Below, one piece after another: positions 7,891 through 15,442 of a stretch of 32,139 bases of DNA. The notes under the pieces were generated by a model. It did not search any database. It saw only the letters and a list, made by a program, of their open reading frames with translations, and was not told the DNA's origin. Numbering within the stretch: the stretch's first letter is position 1; each line of letters starts with the position of its first letter. This DNA is from Bacteroidales bacterium (GTDB lineage Bacteria > Bacteroidota > Bacteroidia > Bacteroidales > JAAUTT01): assembly GCA_025361285.1 (NCBI GenBank), contig JANYAP010000051.1:1-32139 (forward strand), read 5' to 3'. The translations under genes were made by a program, and so were the position numbers.

Positions 7891-8454
7891 ATGGAAGAAG
7901 AAGTTGAATTATATATCGACGACGCTAAGGAAATGATGGAGAAAGCACTTATTCATCTATCTAACGAGTTAATTAAGCTTCGCGCAGGCAAAGCTAACCC
8001 TAATATGCTTGATGCAATTTTTGTTGATTATTACGGAGCTAGTTCTCCATTAGCTAATGTTGCAAATATAAACACTCCCGATGCCAAATCGCTGGTTATT
8101 CAGCCTTGGGATCGGAAAATGATTGGGCCTATTGAAAAGGCTATTCTTGCTGCAAATATTGGTGTTACACCCATGAATAACGGCGACTTAATACGGTTAA
8201 ACCTACCTCCACTTACCGAAGAACGTCGCAAACAATTGGTTAAAACTACTAAACACGAAGGCGAAAACGCCAAAGTAAGTATTCGTAATGCTCGCCGCGA
8301 TGTAATTGAAGAGATTAAAAAAATGCAGAAGAACGGATTAGCCGAAGACGCTGCCAAAACATACGAGGAAAAGGTTGAAAAGCAAACCGATATTTATAAC
8401 AAAAAAGTTGACGAAATATTGGTTAGAAAAGAAGCCGAAATTATGACTGTTTGA
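7891..8454 (+). CDS. frr: Ribosome recycling factor
   Basis: 187 residues, usual size. With EF-G it splits post-termination ribosomes. Seen: three-helix-bundle sequence with LIKLRAGKANPNMLDAIFVDYYG (the RxGxA motif), VIQPWDRKMIGPIEKAI, the hinge and domain II region NGDLIRLNLPPLTEERRKQLVK, and ARVSIRNARRD-type helix (AKVSIRNARRDVIEEIKK). The C-terminal helix ends near EIMTV. It ends the translation block and is followed by a strong hairpin shared with the convergent M56 gene. Confidence 0.97.
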   Translation: MEEEVELYIDDAKEMMEKALIHLSNELIKLRAGKANPNMLDAIFVDYYGASSPLANVANINTPDAKSLVIQPWDRKMIGPIEKAILAANIGVTPMNNGDLIRLNLPPLTEERRKQLVKTTKHEGENAKVSIRNARRDVIEEIKKMQKNGLAEDAAKTYEEKVEKQTDIYNKKVDEILVRKEAEIMTV

Positions 8455-8535
8455 TGGTTAAGTAGATATTGTTTTAGAAAAGTTATTTCGCTTCGAAAAC
8501 GCTAGTGTTGACTATGTAAGATATTGAATATAAAT

Positions 8536-8567
8536 AGCCCGACTAAATTGATTGATTTAGTCGGGCT
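8536..8567. terminator. Bidirectional terminator between frr and the M56 gene
   Basis: AGCCCGACTAAAT (8536-8548) and ATTTAGTCGGGCT (8555-8567) form a perfect 13-bp stem with loop TGATTG. AT-rich, T-containing flanks lie on both sides. It is placed between two convergent genes and can serve both strands. Confidence 0.85.
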
Positions 8568-8599
8568 GTTAATTTTATTGCAATCCCATTTTTAATATG

Positions 8600-10135
8600 T
8601 TATTTATTTTCAATTGTATAACATCCATGGTACATGCTTTTATTGTCAGGAAAATTAAGTTTCAAATGATCTAACACTACCACTTTCCCCTTTTTAAAAC
8701 CAGTTAGAATAAGTGCTATATCCTTATCGGATAGTTTATTACCAGAGATATAAAATACTTCCTCGTCTGATTTGCCCTGATTAAAGAAAATTCTAAATTC
8801 GACAACATCAAAAATTGGCTTAAGTCCTTCGTTATAAGATACATGAAGTTCACGATTCGCTTTTAATTCACTTAAAGTGATTTTATTTCCAATAGACATA
8901 ACTTTTCCTCCTACTTCAAACGAATTTGCTGACGGTAAAGTAACAGCTTGAAACTTTTGCGATGATTCGTTACCATTTTGTTTAGTCGTAATGGTTAAAG
9001 CCCCGTCTTTAGAAGGAATTATAAAATACTCGCCATTTTGTTTTTTAATTTCGCCCTGGTCTGCCGTTATTTCAAAATCGCCAGTAAGTTCAACATTAAT
9101 AGGGTTGTAGGCAAATTTATAAACGAAATTATTTTTTAAAAAAACTTTCGGCAACGGTGGTGGAGGTGGTGAATTTGGTGGCGGTATTGGGGGTGTGGTT
9201 GAAATAGTATCATTTGTACCCTGTTTACTCTTTCCGTTAAAACATGCAACCCCAATAAAAAGTATTGCAACAACCGGAATTAAAGCTAGAAATTTTAACT
9301 TTGCTTGCTGATTAAATTTACTTTTAGTCATCATAATCATTCGTTTTTTAATTAATGAGTGGTTAAAACTTGAAGAAAGACAGATGAGTCGTTCTTCGGT
9401 TACCTGATTAATAAGGAGTGCTTGGTACTTGAGCTTGTCAATTCCAGTACTAAGTGCTCCTTCATCTGCTAAATATTCATGCACCAGTTGCATCGAGTTA
9501 CGCATCATCCAAACTAAAGGATTAAACCACATTACGGCCGCTAGTAATTCAATCATTATAAGGTCGATGGAATGATATTGTGAAGCATGAATTTTTTCGT
9601 GAGATAATATTTGGGCCTTTTCGTTGGGTAATATTTGATCGGAGTTAGTAAATATTAAATTGAAAAATGAGAATGTACTTTTATACTTTTTGTTATTGAT
9701 AATAAGATAATTACCTTGCTTTTCGCGTTCCGACTTTAAAGCCACAATGCACAATGTAATTACTTGATATACAATATTAAACAGTAGCAACACACAAACA
9801 ATGAAGTAGAACCATTTTATTAGTAGCCACCAATTAACATTTGAATGGCGTATATTGCTATTAACTATTGCATTACCAAATATTTGAGGTTTTATTTCTC
9901 CATTATCTAAACTTGTAATCGAATAGTTTTTCGCCTCATTAATATATTGTTTTTCAAACACATCTATATTTATTCGGTAACTATTTAACGGCATTAAAAC
10001 AGCAATTGCAATCGACGCCAAAAGATAAACCCGCATTAGCCTGAAATTGGTTTCGTTGCGAGAAATTATACGAAAAATTATATAAGTAACACTTATGCAA
10101 AGTGTTGAAACTACTAGATATTGTAATGCGCTCAT
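8600..10135 (-). CDS. BlaR1/MecR1-type M56 metallopeptidase receptor with GldM-like C-terminal domains
   Basis: 511-residue membrane protein. About four N-terminal transmembrane helices surround a cytosolic zinc protease: HEKIH at 179-183 is the gluzincin HExxH motif and HEYLADEGAL at 219-228 carries the third ligand Glu. A further helix (about 282-298, ALIPVVAILFIGVACF) leads to a proline-rich linker (314-329) and an exported C-terminal region (about 330-511). That region does not look like a penicillin-binding sensor: no SxxK plus KTG is seen. It instead reads like the third and fourth domains of gliding protein GldM (VYKFAYNPINVEL, then GEYFIIP, VGGKVMSIGNKITLSEL, FDVVEFRIFF). By family, sensing triggers proteolysis leading to BlaI removal. 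It starts one base after the blaI stop, so the two are translationally coupled. Confidence 0.85.
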   Translation of the reverse strand: MSALQYLVVSTLCISVTYIIFRIISRNETNFRLMRVYLLASIAIAVLMPLNSYRINIDVFEKQYINEAKNYSITSLDNGEIKPQIFGNAIVNSNIRHSNVNWWLLIKWFYFIVCVLLLFNIVYQVITLCIVALKSEREKQGNYLIINNKKYKSTFSFFNLIFTNSDQILPNEKAQILSHEKIHASQYHSIDLIMIELLAAVMWFNPLVWMMRNSMQLVHEYLADEGALSTGIDKLKYQALLINQVTEERLICLSSSFNHSLIKKRMIMMTKSKFNQQAKLKFLALIPVVAILFIGVACFNGKSKQGTNDTISTTPPIPPPNSPPPPPLPKVFLKNNFVYKFAYNPINVELTGDFEITADQGEIKKQNGEYFIIPSKDGALTITTKQNGNESSQKFQAVTLPSANSFEVGGKVMSIGNKITLSELKANRELHVSYNEGLKPIFDVVEFRIFFNQGKSDEEVFYISGNKLSDKDIALILTGFKKGKVVVLDHLKLNFPDNKSMYHGCYTIENK

Positions 10136-10136
10136 A

Positions 10137-10511
10137 TTATTGCTTTTGTTTTAAAATTTCGTTTTCCAACATTACTTTTAACTCTTCGAGCTCGGTAATG
10201 CCAACATCCTTATTTTTAACAAACGACGCAACCAGTTGATTTAGCGATCCATTGAAAAAGCTTTTAAACGTGTACTTTAGCACATACTGTCCATAATCCT
10301 TTTTGGCAACAACTGCATAATAAACGTTGGTTTTACCAAAGCTCTTGTGCGATACATAGCCTTTTTTTTCGAGTACTTTAATTACCGTTGCCACTGTATT
10401 ATAGGCGGGTTTTGGCTCGGGCAACACGTCGACAACATCGCTAACAGCGCCTTCTTTTATTGCCCATAGCGCTTTAAGTATATCTTCCTGTGCTTTTGTA
10501 ATTTCTTTCAT
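10137..10511 (-). CDS. BlaI/MecI/CopY-family repressor
   Basis: 124-residue winged-helix repressor. Seen: ITKAQEDILKALWAIKEGAVSDVV, then KPAYNTVATVIKVLEKKGYVSHKSFGKTNVYYAVV, the recognition helix and wing typical of BlaI/MecI, then a C-terminal dimerisation helix. Members bind palindromes as dimers and are inactivated when the partner M56 protease is stimulated. It is first in a two-gene operon with the M56 receptor. A double 14-bp palindrome overlaps the predicted promoter directly upstream, indicating autoregulation. The target may be only this operon, since no beta-lactamase gene is nearby. Confidence 0.92.
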   Translation of the reverse strand: MKEITKAQEDILKALWAIKEGAVSDVVDVLPEPKPAYNTVATVIKVLEKKGYVSHKSFGKTNVYYAVVAKKDYGQYVLKYTFKSFFNGSLNQLVASFVKNKDVGITELEELKVMLENEILKQKQ

Positions 10512-10528
10512 GAAAATTATATTTGATA

Positions 10529-10536
10529 CAAATATA
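10529..10536 (-). promoter_or_regulatory. Predicted -7 box of the blaI-M56 operon
   Basis: On the minus strand this reads TATATTTG, a match to TAnnTTTG. Its distal end overlaps the left palindrome of the predicted operator (10534-10571). Transcription would begin near 10522, only about 10 bases before the ATG at 10511. Confidence 0.6.
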
Positions 10537-10571
10537 CTATAATTATATTAATATAACTATAATTATAGTAT
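10534..10571. promoter_or_regulatory. Predicted BlaI operator: two 14-bp palindromes 20 bp apart
   Basis: ACTATAATTATAGT is a perfect palindrome at 10556-10569. A second copy with one change (ACTATAATTATATT) lies at 10536-10549. Centres are 20 bp apart, two helical turns. Together they form a larger perfect inverted repeat with 14-base arms, 10534-10547 and 10558-10571. The array overlaps the -7 box and the -33 zone of blaI, as expected for a dimeric repressor binding cooperatively. Identity as the BlaI site is inference from place and symmetry. Confidence 0.65.
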
Positions 10572-10594
10572 TAATTTCAAAATTTATCTAATAA

Positions 10595-10611
10595 ATTACA
10601 CCAAATGTAAT
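10595..10611. promoter_or_regulatory. Possible HigA operator
   Basis: ATTACA (10595-10600) and TGTAAT (10606-10611) form an inverted repeat around CCAAA, just upstream of the higBA -33 element. HigA-type antitoxins commonly bind such sites at their own promoter. Short and AT-rich, so it may be chance. Confidence 0.35.
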
Positions 10612-10615
10612 AAAA

Positions 10616-10646
10616 TTTGTATTGTAGAAAATAATATCTAAATTTG
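10616..10646 (+). promoter_or_regulatory. Promoter of the higB-higA operon
   Basis: TTTG at 10616-10619, a 19-base spacer and TAAATTTG at 10639-10646 give a full consensus match. Transcription should start near 10652, which excludes the in-frame TTG at 10644 as start codon and supports the ATG at 10665. Confidence 0.75.
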
Positions 10647-10664
10647 TATTTTAACAAACAGTTT

Positions 10665-10961
10665 ATGCACATTATATCTTTCAGAAGATTGAGGGAATTT
10701 TACGAGAATGATGAAAATTCGAAAGTTGCATTGCAAGACTGGTATAAACGATTAAGCAAAGCCGATTGGGATAATTTTTCGGAGGTAAAACGAACATTTA
10801 ATTCTGCTGATTCTGTAGGCAATTCAAGGTTTGTATTTAATGTAAAAGGAAATCATTATCGTATTGTAGTTCAGATACTTTTTACTATAAAACGGGTTTA
10901 TATACGATGGGTGGGAAACCATAAAGATTATAGTAGTATTAAACAAATTGAAAATATATAG
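10665..10961 (+). CDS. higB: HigB-family toxin (mRNA interferase)
   Basis: 98 residues from the ATG at 10665; a longer frame from TTG at 10644 would begin inside the -7 box. RelE-superfamily fold by sequence: N-terminal helices (FRRLREFYENDENSK, ALQDWYKRLSKADW), then strands with SRFVFNVKGNHYRIVVQILF and VYIRWVGNHKDY, matching the HigB_toxin family (RFVFNIKGNxYRL and VYIRFIGTHxEYDKI types). By family it would bind ribosomes and cut mRNA. It is followed after 6 bases by higA, the toxin-first order typical of HigBA. It is divergent from the blaI operon. Confidence 0.88.
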   Translation: MHIISFRRLREFYENDENSKVALQDWYKRLSKADWDNFSEVKRTFNSADSVGNSRFVFNVKGNHYRIVVQILFTIKRVYIRWVGNHKDYSSIKQIENI

Positions 10962-10967
10962 CTGAAA

Positions 10968-11330
10968 ATGAAAGCAATAAGTGAAATAGAATATCGAAGA
11001 GCCACTTCACGGATTGAGGAGCTTTTGAAATCGGTAAATGATAATACACCTACGAATGACCCTAGTTTAATAGAACTAGTTGACATGTCGGATATTGTAG
11101 AAAAATATGAGAATCTGAATTATGCTATTGGTACACCATCGCTCAAGGAAGTTATTGAATTACGTATGTTTGAGCTAAAATTAAAACAGAAAGATTTGGC
11201 TGAAATACTCGAAACCAGTACTTCGCGAGTGAGCGAGTACCTTAATGGAAAACGCGATATAACTATCGAAATAGCTCGTGCATTGCACAAAAAGCTAAAT
11301 ATCGACAGTGATATTATTTTGCAGAGATAA
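10968..11330 (+). CDS. higA: HigA-family antitoxin with C-terminal helix-turn-helix
   Basis: 120 residues. The N-terminal half (about 1-60) is helical and acidic, the expected toxin-wrapping part. The C-terminal half carries an XRE-type helix-turn-helix: LRMFELKLKQKDLAEILETSTSRVSEYLNGKRDITIEIARALHKKL. By family it neutralises HigB and represses the operon with it. The ATG lies 6 bases after the higB stop. Confidence 0.9.
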   Translation: MKAISEIEYRRATSRIEELLKSVNDNTPTNDPSLIELVDMSDIVEKYENLNYAIGTPSLKEVIELRMFELKLKQKDLAEILETSTSRVSEYLNGKRDITIEIARALHKKLNIDSDIILQR

Positions 11331-11344
11331 CCAATTAAATTTTA

Positions 11345-11435
11345 AGTAAATAGTAAATAGCATCTTATAGCTAAGAAATATAGTAAGAGTAGGTGGAGTA
11401 TTGTTACTCGGTACTATTTACTCGGTACTTACCAC
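11345..11435. repeat. Period-7 tandem repeat tract at the 3' end of the ABC-F gene
   Basis: Thirteen 7-base units can be read without interruption: AGTAAAT twice, AGCATCT, TATAGCT, AAGAAAT, ATAGTAA, GAGTAGG, TGGAGTA, TTGTTAC, TCGGTAC, TATTTAC, TCGGTAC, TTACCAC. The tract fills the gap between convergent higA and the ABC-F gene and touches the ABC-F stop codon (11435-11437). It includes the direct repeat TTACTCGGTACT at 11404 and 11418. Confidence 0.7.
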
Positions 11436-13072
11436 TAATTCTTCCTCTCCAACTCCCTCAATGTATCGAGCTTTTTCTTTTCCAGGAAACTGTAAATATC
11501 GCCCAAATGTTCTTTAACACGTTTATTGCCAAATTCGTACACTTTACTAACTAATCCATCGAGGAAATCGCGATCGTGCGAAACCAAAATAAGTGTGCCA
11601 TCGAAATCTTTCAGCGCACTTTTTAAAATATCCTTAGTTTTAATGTCGAGGTGATTGGTAGGCTCGTCGAGAATAAGCAGATTTACAGGTTCAAGCAATA
11701 ACTTTATCATTGCCAAACGGGTTCGTTCGCCCCCCGAAAGAACTTTTACCTTTTTTGTTGAGTTGTCGCCTCCAAACATAAATGCCCCAAGTAAATCCTT
11801 TATTTTCGAGCGAATATCGCCACGTGCAACATCGTCGATAGTTTGAAAAACGGTAATTTCTTCGTCGAGCAGCGATGCCTGATTTTGAGCGAAATAGCCA
11901 ATTTGCACATTGTGTCCGATGGTAAGGCTGCCGTCGAAATCAATTTCGCCCATTATGCTCTTAATTAAGGTCGATTTTCCTTCGCCATTTTTTCCCACAA
12001 ACGCCACTCTTTCGCCGCGTTCGATAGTGAGTGATGCGTTTGCGAAAACGGTGTGGTTGCCGTAACTTTTACTCATACCTTCCAATATAATAGGGTAATT
12101 GCCCGAGCGTGGCGATGGCGGAAATCGCAACCGTAGCGACGAATTATCTTCTTCGTCAACCTCAATAATTTCGAGCTTTTCGAGCATTTTTACACGCGAT
12201 TGCACCTGGTTTGTTTTGGAATAAGTGCATTTAAAGCGGTCGATAAAATCCTGATTATCGGCAATCATTTTGCGCTGCTCCTCGGCTTGTTTTTGTTGCT
12301 GTTCGCGACGCTCTTTTCGTAGTTGTAAGTACGTGGTATAGTTAACTTTATAATCGTAAATGCGCCCCATTGTAATTTCGATAGTACGGTTTGTAATGTT
12401 ATCGACAAAGGCACGGTCGTGCGAAATAACAATTACCGCCTTGGCGCTGTTTACAAGAAATTCCTCGAGCCATTGAATCGACTCAATATCCATGTGGTTG
12501 GTAGGTTCGTCGAGCAGAATAAGATCGGGTTTTTGTAACAGTATCTTTGCCAGCTCTATGCGCATACGCCAGCCACCACTAAATTCGCCAGTTGGGCGGG
12601 TAAAGTCTTCACGCACAAAACCTAAGCCGAAAAGTATTTTTTCTACTTCGGCATCGTAATTTATTTCATCAATGGAATAAAATTTCTCGCTTAAAGCGGA
12701 CACTTTTTCAATAAGTTCGTAATAACATGTTGATTCGTAATCGGTTCGTGAGGCAAGTTGATTATTAAGGTCGTCAATTTCGTGTTGCATTGCAAAAACG
12801 TGTGCGAATGCTTGTGCGGCTTCATCGAAAACTGTTCGGTTATCTTCGGTAAGTAAATGTTGTGGCAGATAGGCAATTACCGCATCTTTTGGTGTGGAAA
12901 TATTTCCGGTTGAAGGATTTCGTTTTCCTGCAAGAATTTTTAACAAAGTCGATTTTCCTGCGCCATTTTTGCCCATCAATGCAATTCTATCCTTCTCGTT
13001 TATGGCAAACGATACATCTTTAAATAGAGTAGTTCCTCCGAATTCTACGCCAAGTCCGTCAACTGAAATCAT
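11435..13072 (-). CDS. ABC-F family ATPase (translation factor type)
   Basis: 545-residue soluble protein with two ABC ATPase domains and no membrane segment. Domain 1: Walker A GKNGAGKST (34-42), signature FSGGWRMRIELAK, Walker B LILLDEPTNHMD. A charged linker with KERREQQQKQAEEQRK follows, as in the interdomain P-site-tRNA-interaction region of ABC-F proteins. Domain 2: GKNGEGKST, LSGGERTRLAMIK, LLILDEPTNHLD. ABC-F proteins act on ribosomes, either as translation factors (EttA, Uup, YbiT types) or as antibiotic-protection proteins; the exact subtype cannot be fixed here. The EQ2-type acidic residues in both Walker B motifs are present, so both sites should hydrolyse ATP. Confidence 0.93.
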   Translation of the reverse strand: MISVDGLGVEFGGTTLFKDVSFAINEKDRIALMGKNGAGKSTLLKILAGKRNPSTGNISTPKDAVIAYLPQHLLTEDNRTVFDEAAQAFAHVFAMQHEIDDLNNQLASRTDYESTCYYELIEKVSALSEKFYSIDEINYDAEVEKILFGLGFVREDFTRPTGEFSGGWRMRIELAKILLQKPDLILLDEPTNHMDIESIQWLEEFLVNSAKAVIVISHDRAFVDNITNRTIEITMGRIYDYKVNYTTYLQLRKERREQQQKQAEEQRKMIADNQDFIDRFKCTYSKTNQVQSRVKMLEKLEIIEVDEEDNSSLRLRFPPSPRSGNYPIILEGMSKSYGNHTVFANASLTIERGERVAFVGKNGEGKSTLIKSIMGEIDFDGSLTIGHNVQIGYFAQNQASLLDEEITVFQTIDDVARGDIRSKIKDLLGAFMFGGDNSTKKVKVLSGGERTRLAMIKLLLEPVNLLILDEPTNHLDIKTKDILKSALKDFDGTLILVSHDRDFLDGLVSKVYEFGNKRVKEHLGDIYSFLEKKKLDTLRELERKN

Positions 13073-13095
13073 TTAGTGTTTTTAATTTGAGGGCG

Positions 13096-13103
13096 CAAAG
13101 ATA
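13096..13103 (-). promoter_or_regulatory. Predicted -7 box of the ABC-F gene
   Basis: Reads TATCTTTG on the minus strand, a match to TAnnTTTG. The TTTG at 13119-13122 (minus) is a candidate -33 element with a short 15-base spacer. The start would be about 15 bases before the ATG. Confidence 0.5.
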
Positions 13104-13207
13104 GTACTTTACTCGATGCAAAGAACATTGAGTTTAATAATCATTTTTAGAAAATTTCTGGCAGTAATCATCTATTTATCATTACTCTTTTTATTCCTAA
13201 TAAATTG

Positions 13208-13215
13208 TACATTTG
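13208..13215 (+). promoter_or_regulatory. Predicted -7 box of the Rpn-type nuclease gene
   Basis: TACATTTG matches TAnnTTTG. The predicted start is about 20 bases before the ATG at 13242. No TTTG is seen at -33. Confidence 0.5.
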
Positions 13216-13241
13216 CGGAACATAATAACACTTAAAACCTT

Positions 13242-14228
13242 ATGCCGCGCAAAATAATACATTTCGATTGGGCGCTTAAAAAGCTACTTCGTCAAAAGGC
13301 CAACTACGACATTTTAGAGGGTTTTTTAAGTGTACTGCTAAATCAGGATATTATTATTGATAACATTGTTGATTCGGAAAGCAACAAAGAGTACGATACC
13401 GACAAATACAATCGCGTTGATGTATTTGCCCAAACCTCAGCAGGAGAGCTTATTATTATTGAAGTGCAAGTTGATAGTGAGGTCGATTATTTTCAACGTA
13501 TGGCTTATGGCACAAGCAAAGCTATTAACGAGTATATGGTTAGCGGCAACGAGTATATGCAGGTTAAAAAAGTATATTCGGTAAACATTGTATATTTTAA
13601 TTTAGGACAGGGTAACGATTATGTTTACCACGGCATTACCGAGTTTAGAGGTTTGCATAATAACGATATTTTACAGCTTTCCGAAAAGCAAAAAAACGCA
13701 ATGCCGTACCATAAGGTAGCCGATATTTTCCCTGAATACTACGTGCTAAAAGTAAACCACTTTAACGATATTGCTAAAGATAGTTTGGACGAATGGATAT
13801 ACGTGCTTAAAAACTCGGTTGTTGAAGATAGTTTTAAAGCCAAAGGCTTAGACAAGGTAAAAGAAGCCCTTTTATACGAAAATATGACCGATGCCGAAAA
13901 GCAGAACTATCAGGCTTTTATGGGACACCTACGTAAAGACAAAAGCACAATTTTTACCGCAAAACTTGAAGGAAGAATCGAAGGAAGAATCGAAGGAAGA
14001 ATTGAAGGTAAAATTGAAGGTAAAGTTGAAGGGTTTAAAGAAGGCGAACTAATTGGCAAATTAAAAACCGCATTAAAAGCTTTACGCAAGGGGTTTGCAA
14101 TATTCGATGTAGCGGAACTTACCGACCTGTCGGTCGCAACTGTTGAACAATTACAACTTTTGCTTACTAAATATGGCGCCGATGCCGAACAATATCTGAA
14201 CGAGATACTTACCGATAAAAATTACTAA
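13242..14228 (+). CDS. Rpn-family recombination-promoting nuclease/putative transposase (PD-(D/E)XK)
   Basis: 328 residues. The N-terminal two thirds match the Rpn/PDDEXK_2 family: FDWALKKLLRQKANYDILEGFLSVLL, then the nuclease core NRVDVFAQTSAGELIIIEVQ with the D...ExQ catalytic pattern, then DYFQRMAYGTSKAINEYM. Family members are DNA endonucleases that raise recombination and are tied to selfish or anti-phage functions. Residues about 243-270 are a 4-residue repeat (EGRI, EGRI, EGRI, EGKI, EGKV, EGFK, EGEL), followed by a short C-terminal helical domain. Such EGR/EGK repeats vary in number among relatives. It stands alone, with no inverted repeats showing an IS. Confidence 0.88.
   Translation: MPRKIIHFDWALKKLLRQKANYDILEGFLSVLLNQDIIIDNIVDSESNKEYDTDKYNRVDVFAQTSAGELIIIEVQVDSEVDYFQRMAYGTSKAINEYMVSGNEYMQVKKVYSVNIVYFNLGQGNDYVYHGITEFRGLHNNDILQLSEKQKNAMPYHKVADIFPEYYVLKVNHFNDIAKDSLDEWIYVLKNSVVEDSFKAKGLDKVKEALLYENMTDAEKQNYQAFMGHLRKDKSTIFTAKLEGRIEGRIEGRIEGKIEGKVEGFKEGELIGKLKTALKALRKGFAIFDVAELTDLSVATVEQLQLLLTKYGADAEQYLNEILTDKNY
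13968..14051 (+). repeat. 12-bp in-frame tandem repeat within the Rpn gene
   Basis: GAAGGAAGAATC occurs at 13968 and 13980, then GAAGGAAGAATT at 13992, GAAGGTAAAATT at 14004, GAAGGTAAAGTT at 14016, and two more diverged units to 14051. Each unit encodes Glu-Gly plus two residues, so copy-number change keeps the frame and alters linker length. Confidence 0.9.
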
Positions 14229-14284
14229 AAACCTCCGCTATATTATCAAACTCCAATTCCAACCCTACGCTACAAATATTCAAC

Positions 14285-14292
14285 TATCTTTG
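14285..14292 (+). promoter_or_regulatory. Predicted -7 box of the DEAD-box helicase gene
   Basis: TATCTTTG matches TAnnTTTG and lies 25 bases before the TTG start codon at 14318. No -33 TTTG was seen. Confidence 0.5.
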
Positions 14293-14317
14293 CAGCCAAA
14301 TTTATAAAATTATTATT

Positions 14318-15436
14318 TTGAAAACGTTCTCAGAATTAGGTGTTTCCGAGGCTTTTGTAAAAGCACTTACGGAAATGAACATTAACAGACCTACCGAAAT
14401 ACAATCTAAATCTATTCCATTTTTAATCGAAACCGGAACCGATTTTATTGGTCAAGCTCAAACAGGCACTGGTAAAACTGCTGCCTTTGGGCTCCCGCTA
14501 TTGCAGTCGATTTATACCGATAGCGATAAAATTCAAGCGTTGATATTGGCTCCAACTCGCGAATTAGGCCAACAAATTGCTAAACAGTTGTTTAAGTTTA
14601 CAAAGTATGTTCCCAAAAAAATATTTGTAGAATGCGTTTATGGCGGGGCACATATCGAGGAGCAAATAAGTGCATTACGTCGTCCAACACACATTGTTGT
14701 TGCCACACCAGGGCGATTAATCGACCTTTTAGACCGAAAAGCATTATCGATTAGTGCAGTAAAAACAATTGTACTTGACGAAGCCGACGAAATGCTTAGC
14801 ATGGGTTTTAAAGACGAGTTGGATTGTATTCTTAAGCAAACCGCAGGTCGCCGCCACACATGGTTGTTTTCGGCAACAATGCCTCAGGAAATTAAGGCAA
14901 TTATAAAAACGTATATGTCGCCAACCGCATTTAAAATTGAGGTTGATAAACTGGATGTTATAAATAAAAATATCGATCATCAATACGTTATTTGCGATAC
15001 TACCGAAAAGTTAGATATTCTAGTGCACTTTCTTAAGTCGCAAGGAAAAAACCGAGGCGTAGTTTTCTGCAAAACAAAAAGTGGCGCGCAAGAACTTGCC
15101 AAACAATTAGTTGCCAAAAACTACCTTGCCGATGCATTGCATGGCGATTTGCTACAAATAGAGCGCGATAAGGTAATGCGAGCTTTTAAGAACGAAAAAC
15201 TACAAATTTTGGTTGCTACCGATTTGGCTGCCAGAGGTATAGATGTAGAAAAACTTGCCTATGTAATTCACTACCAGATACCCGAAAAGATTGAGTATTA
15301 CACACACCGTAGTGGACGTACTGCACGTGCCGGAAACAAAGGCTTGTCGATTAGTTTTATAAATAACAACGAGCTTGTTGAGTTAAAGAAGATACAGCAT
15401 ATTTTGGGTTTTCCTTTAAAAGAGGTTCACCGATAA
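14318..15436 (+). CDS. DEAD-box RNA helicase
   Basis: 372 residues, essentially only the two RecA-like domains, without the basic C-terminal extension of CsdA/DeaD or DbpA. Seen in order: Q motif with RPTEIQS (Q29), Walker A AQTGTGKT (47-54), PTRELGQQ, TPGRLIDLL, DEAD at 154-157, SAT, the domain 2 motifs VVFCKT, ATDLAARGID and HRSGRTARAG. It would remodel RNA or ribosomal particles using ATP. The start is a TTG giving MKTFSELGVSE, the N-terminus usual for the Bacteroidota homologues. rnhA follows after 6 bases, so both are likely one transcript and may deal jointly with RNA structure and RNA-DNA hybrids. Confidence 0.95.
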   Translation: MKTFSELGVSEAFVKALTEMNINRPTEIQSKSIPFLIETGTDFIGQAQTGTGKTAAFGLPLLQSIYTDSDKIQALILAPTRELGQQIAKQLFKFTKYVPKKIFVECVYGGAHIEEQISALRRPTHIVVATPGRLIDLLDRKALSISAVKTIVLDEADEMLSMGFKDELDCILKQTAGRRHTWLFSATMPQEIKAIIKTYMSPTAFKIEVDKLDVINKNIDHQYVICDTTEKLDILVHFLKSQGKNRGVVFCKTKSGAQELAKQLVAKNYLADALHGDLLQIERDKVMRAFKNEKLQILVATDLAARGIDVEKLAYVIHYQIPEKIEYYTHRSGRTARAGNKGLSISFINNNELVELKKIQHILGFPLKEVHR

Positions 15437-15442
15437 TTATAT

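Noticed and set aside
13242-14228. Reading the Rpn gene as an intact insertion sequence
   Set aside because: No terminal inverted repeats or target duplications; Rpn proteins are usually stand-alone genes.
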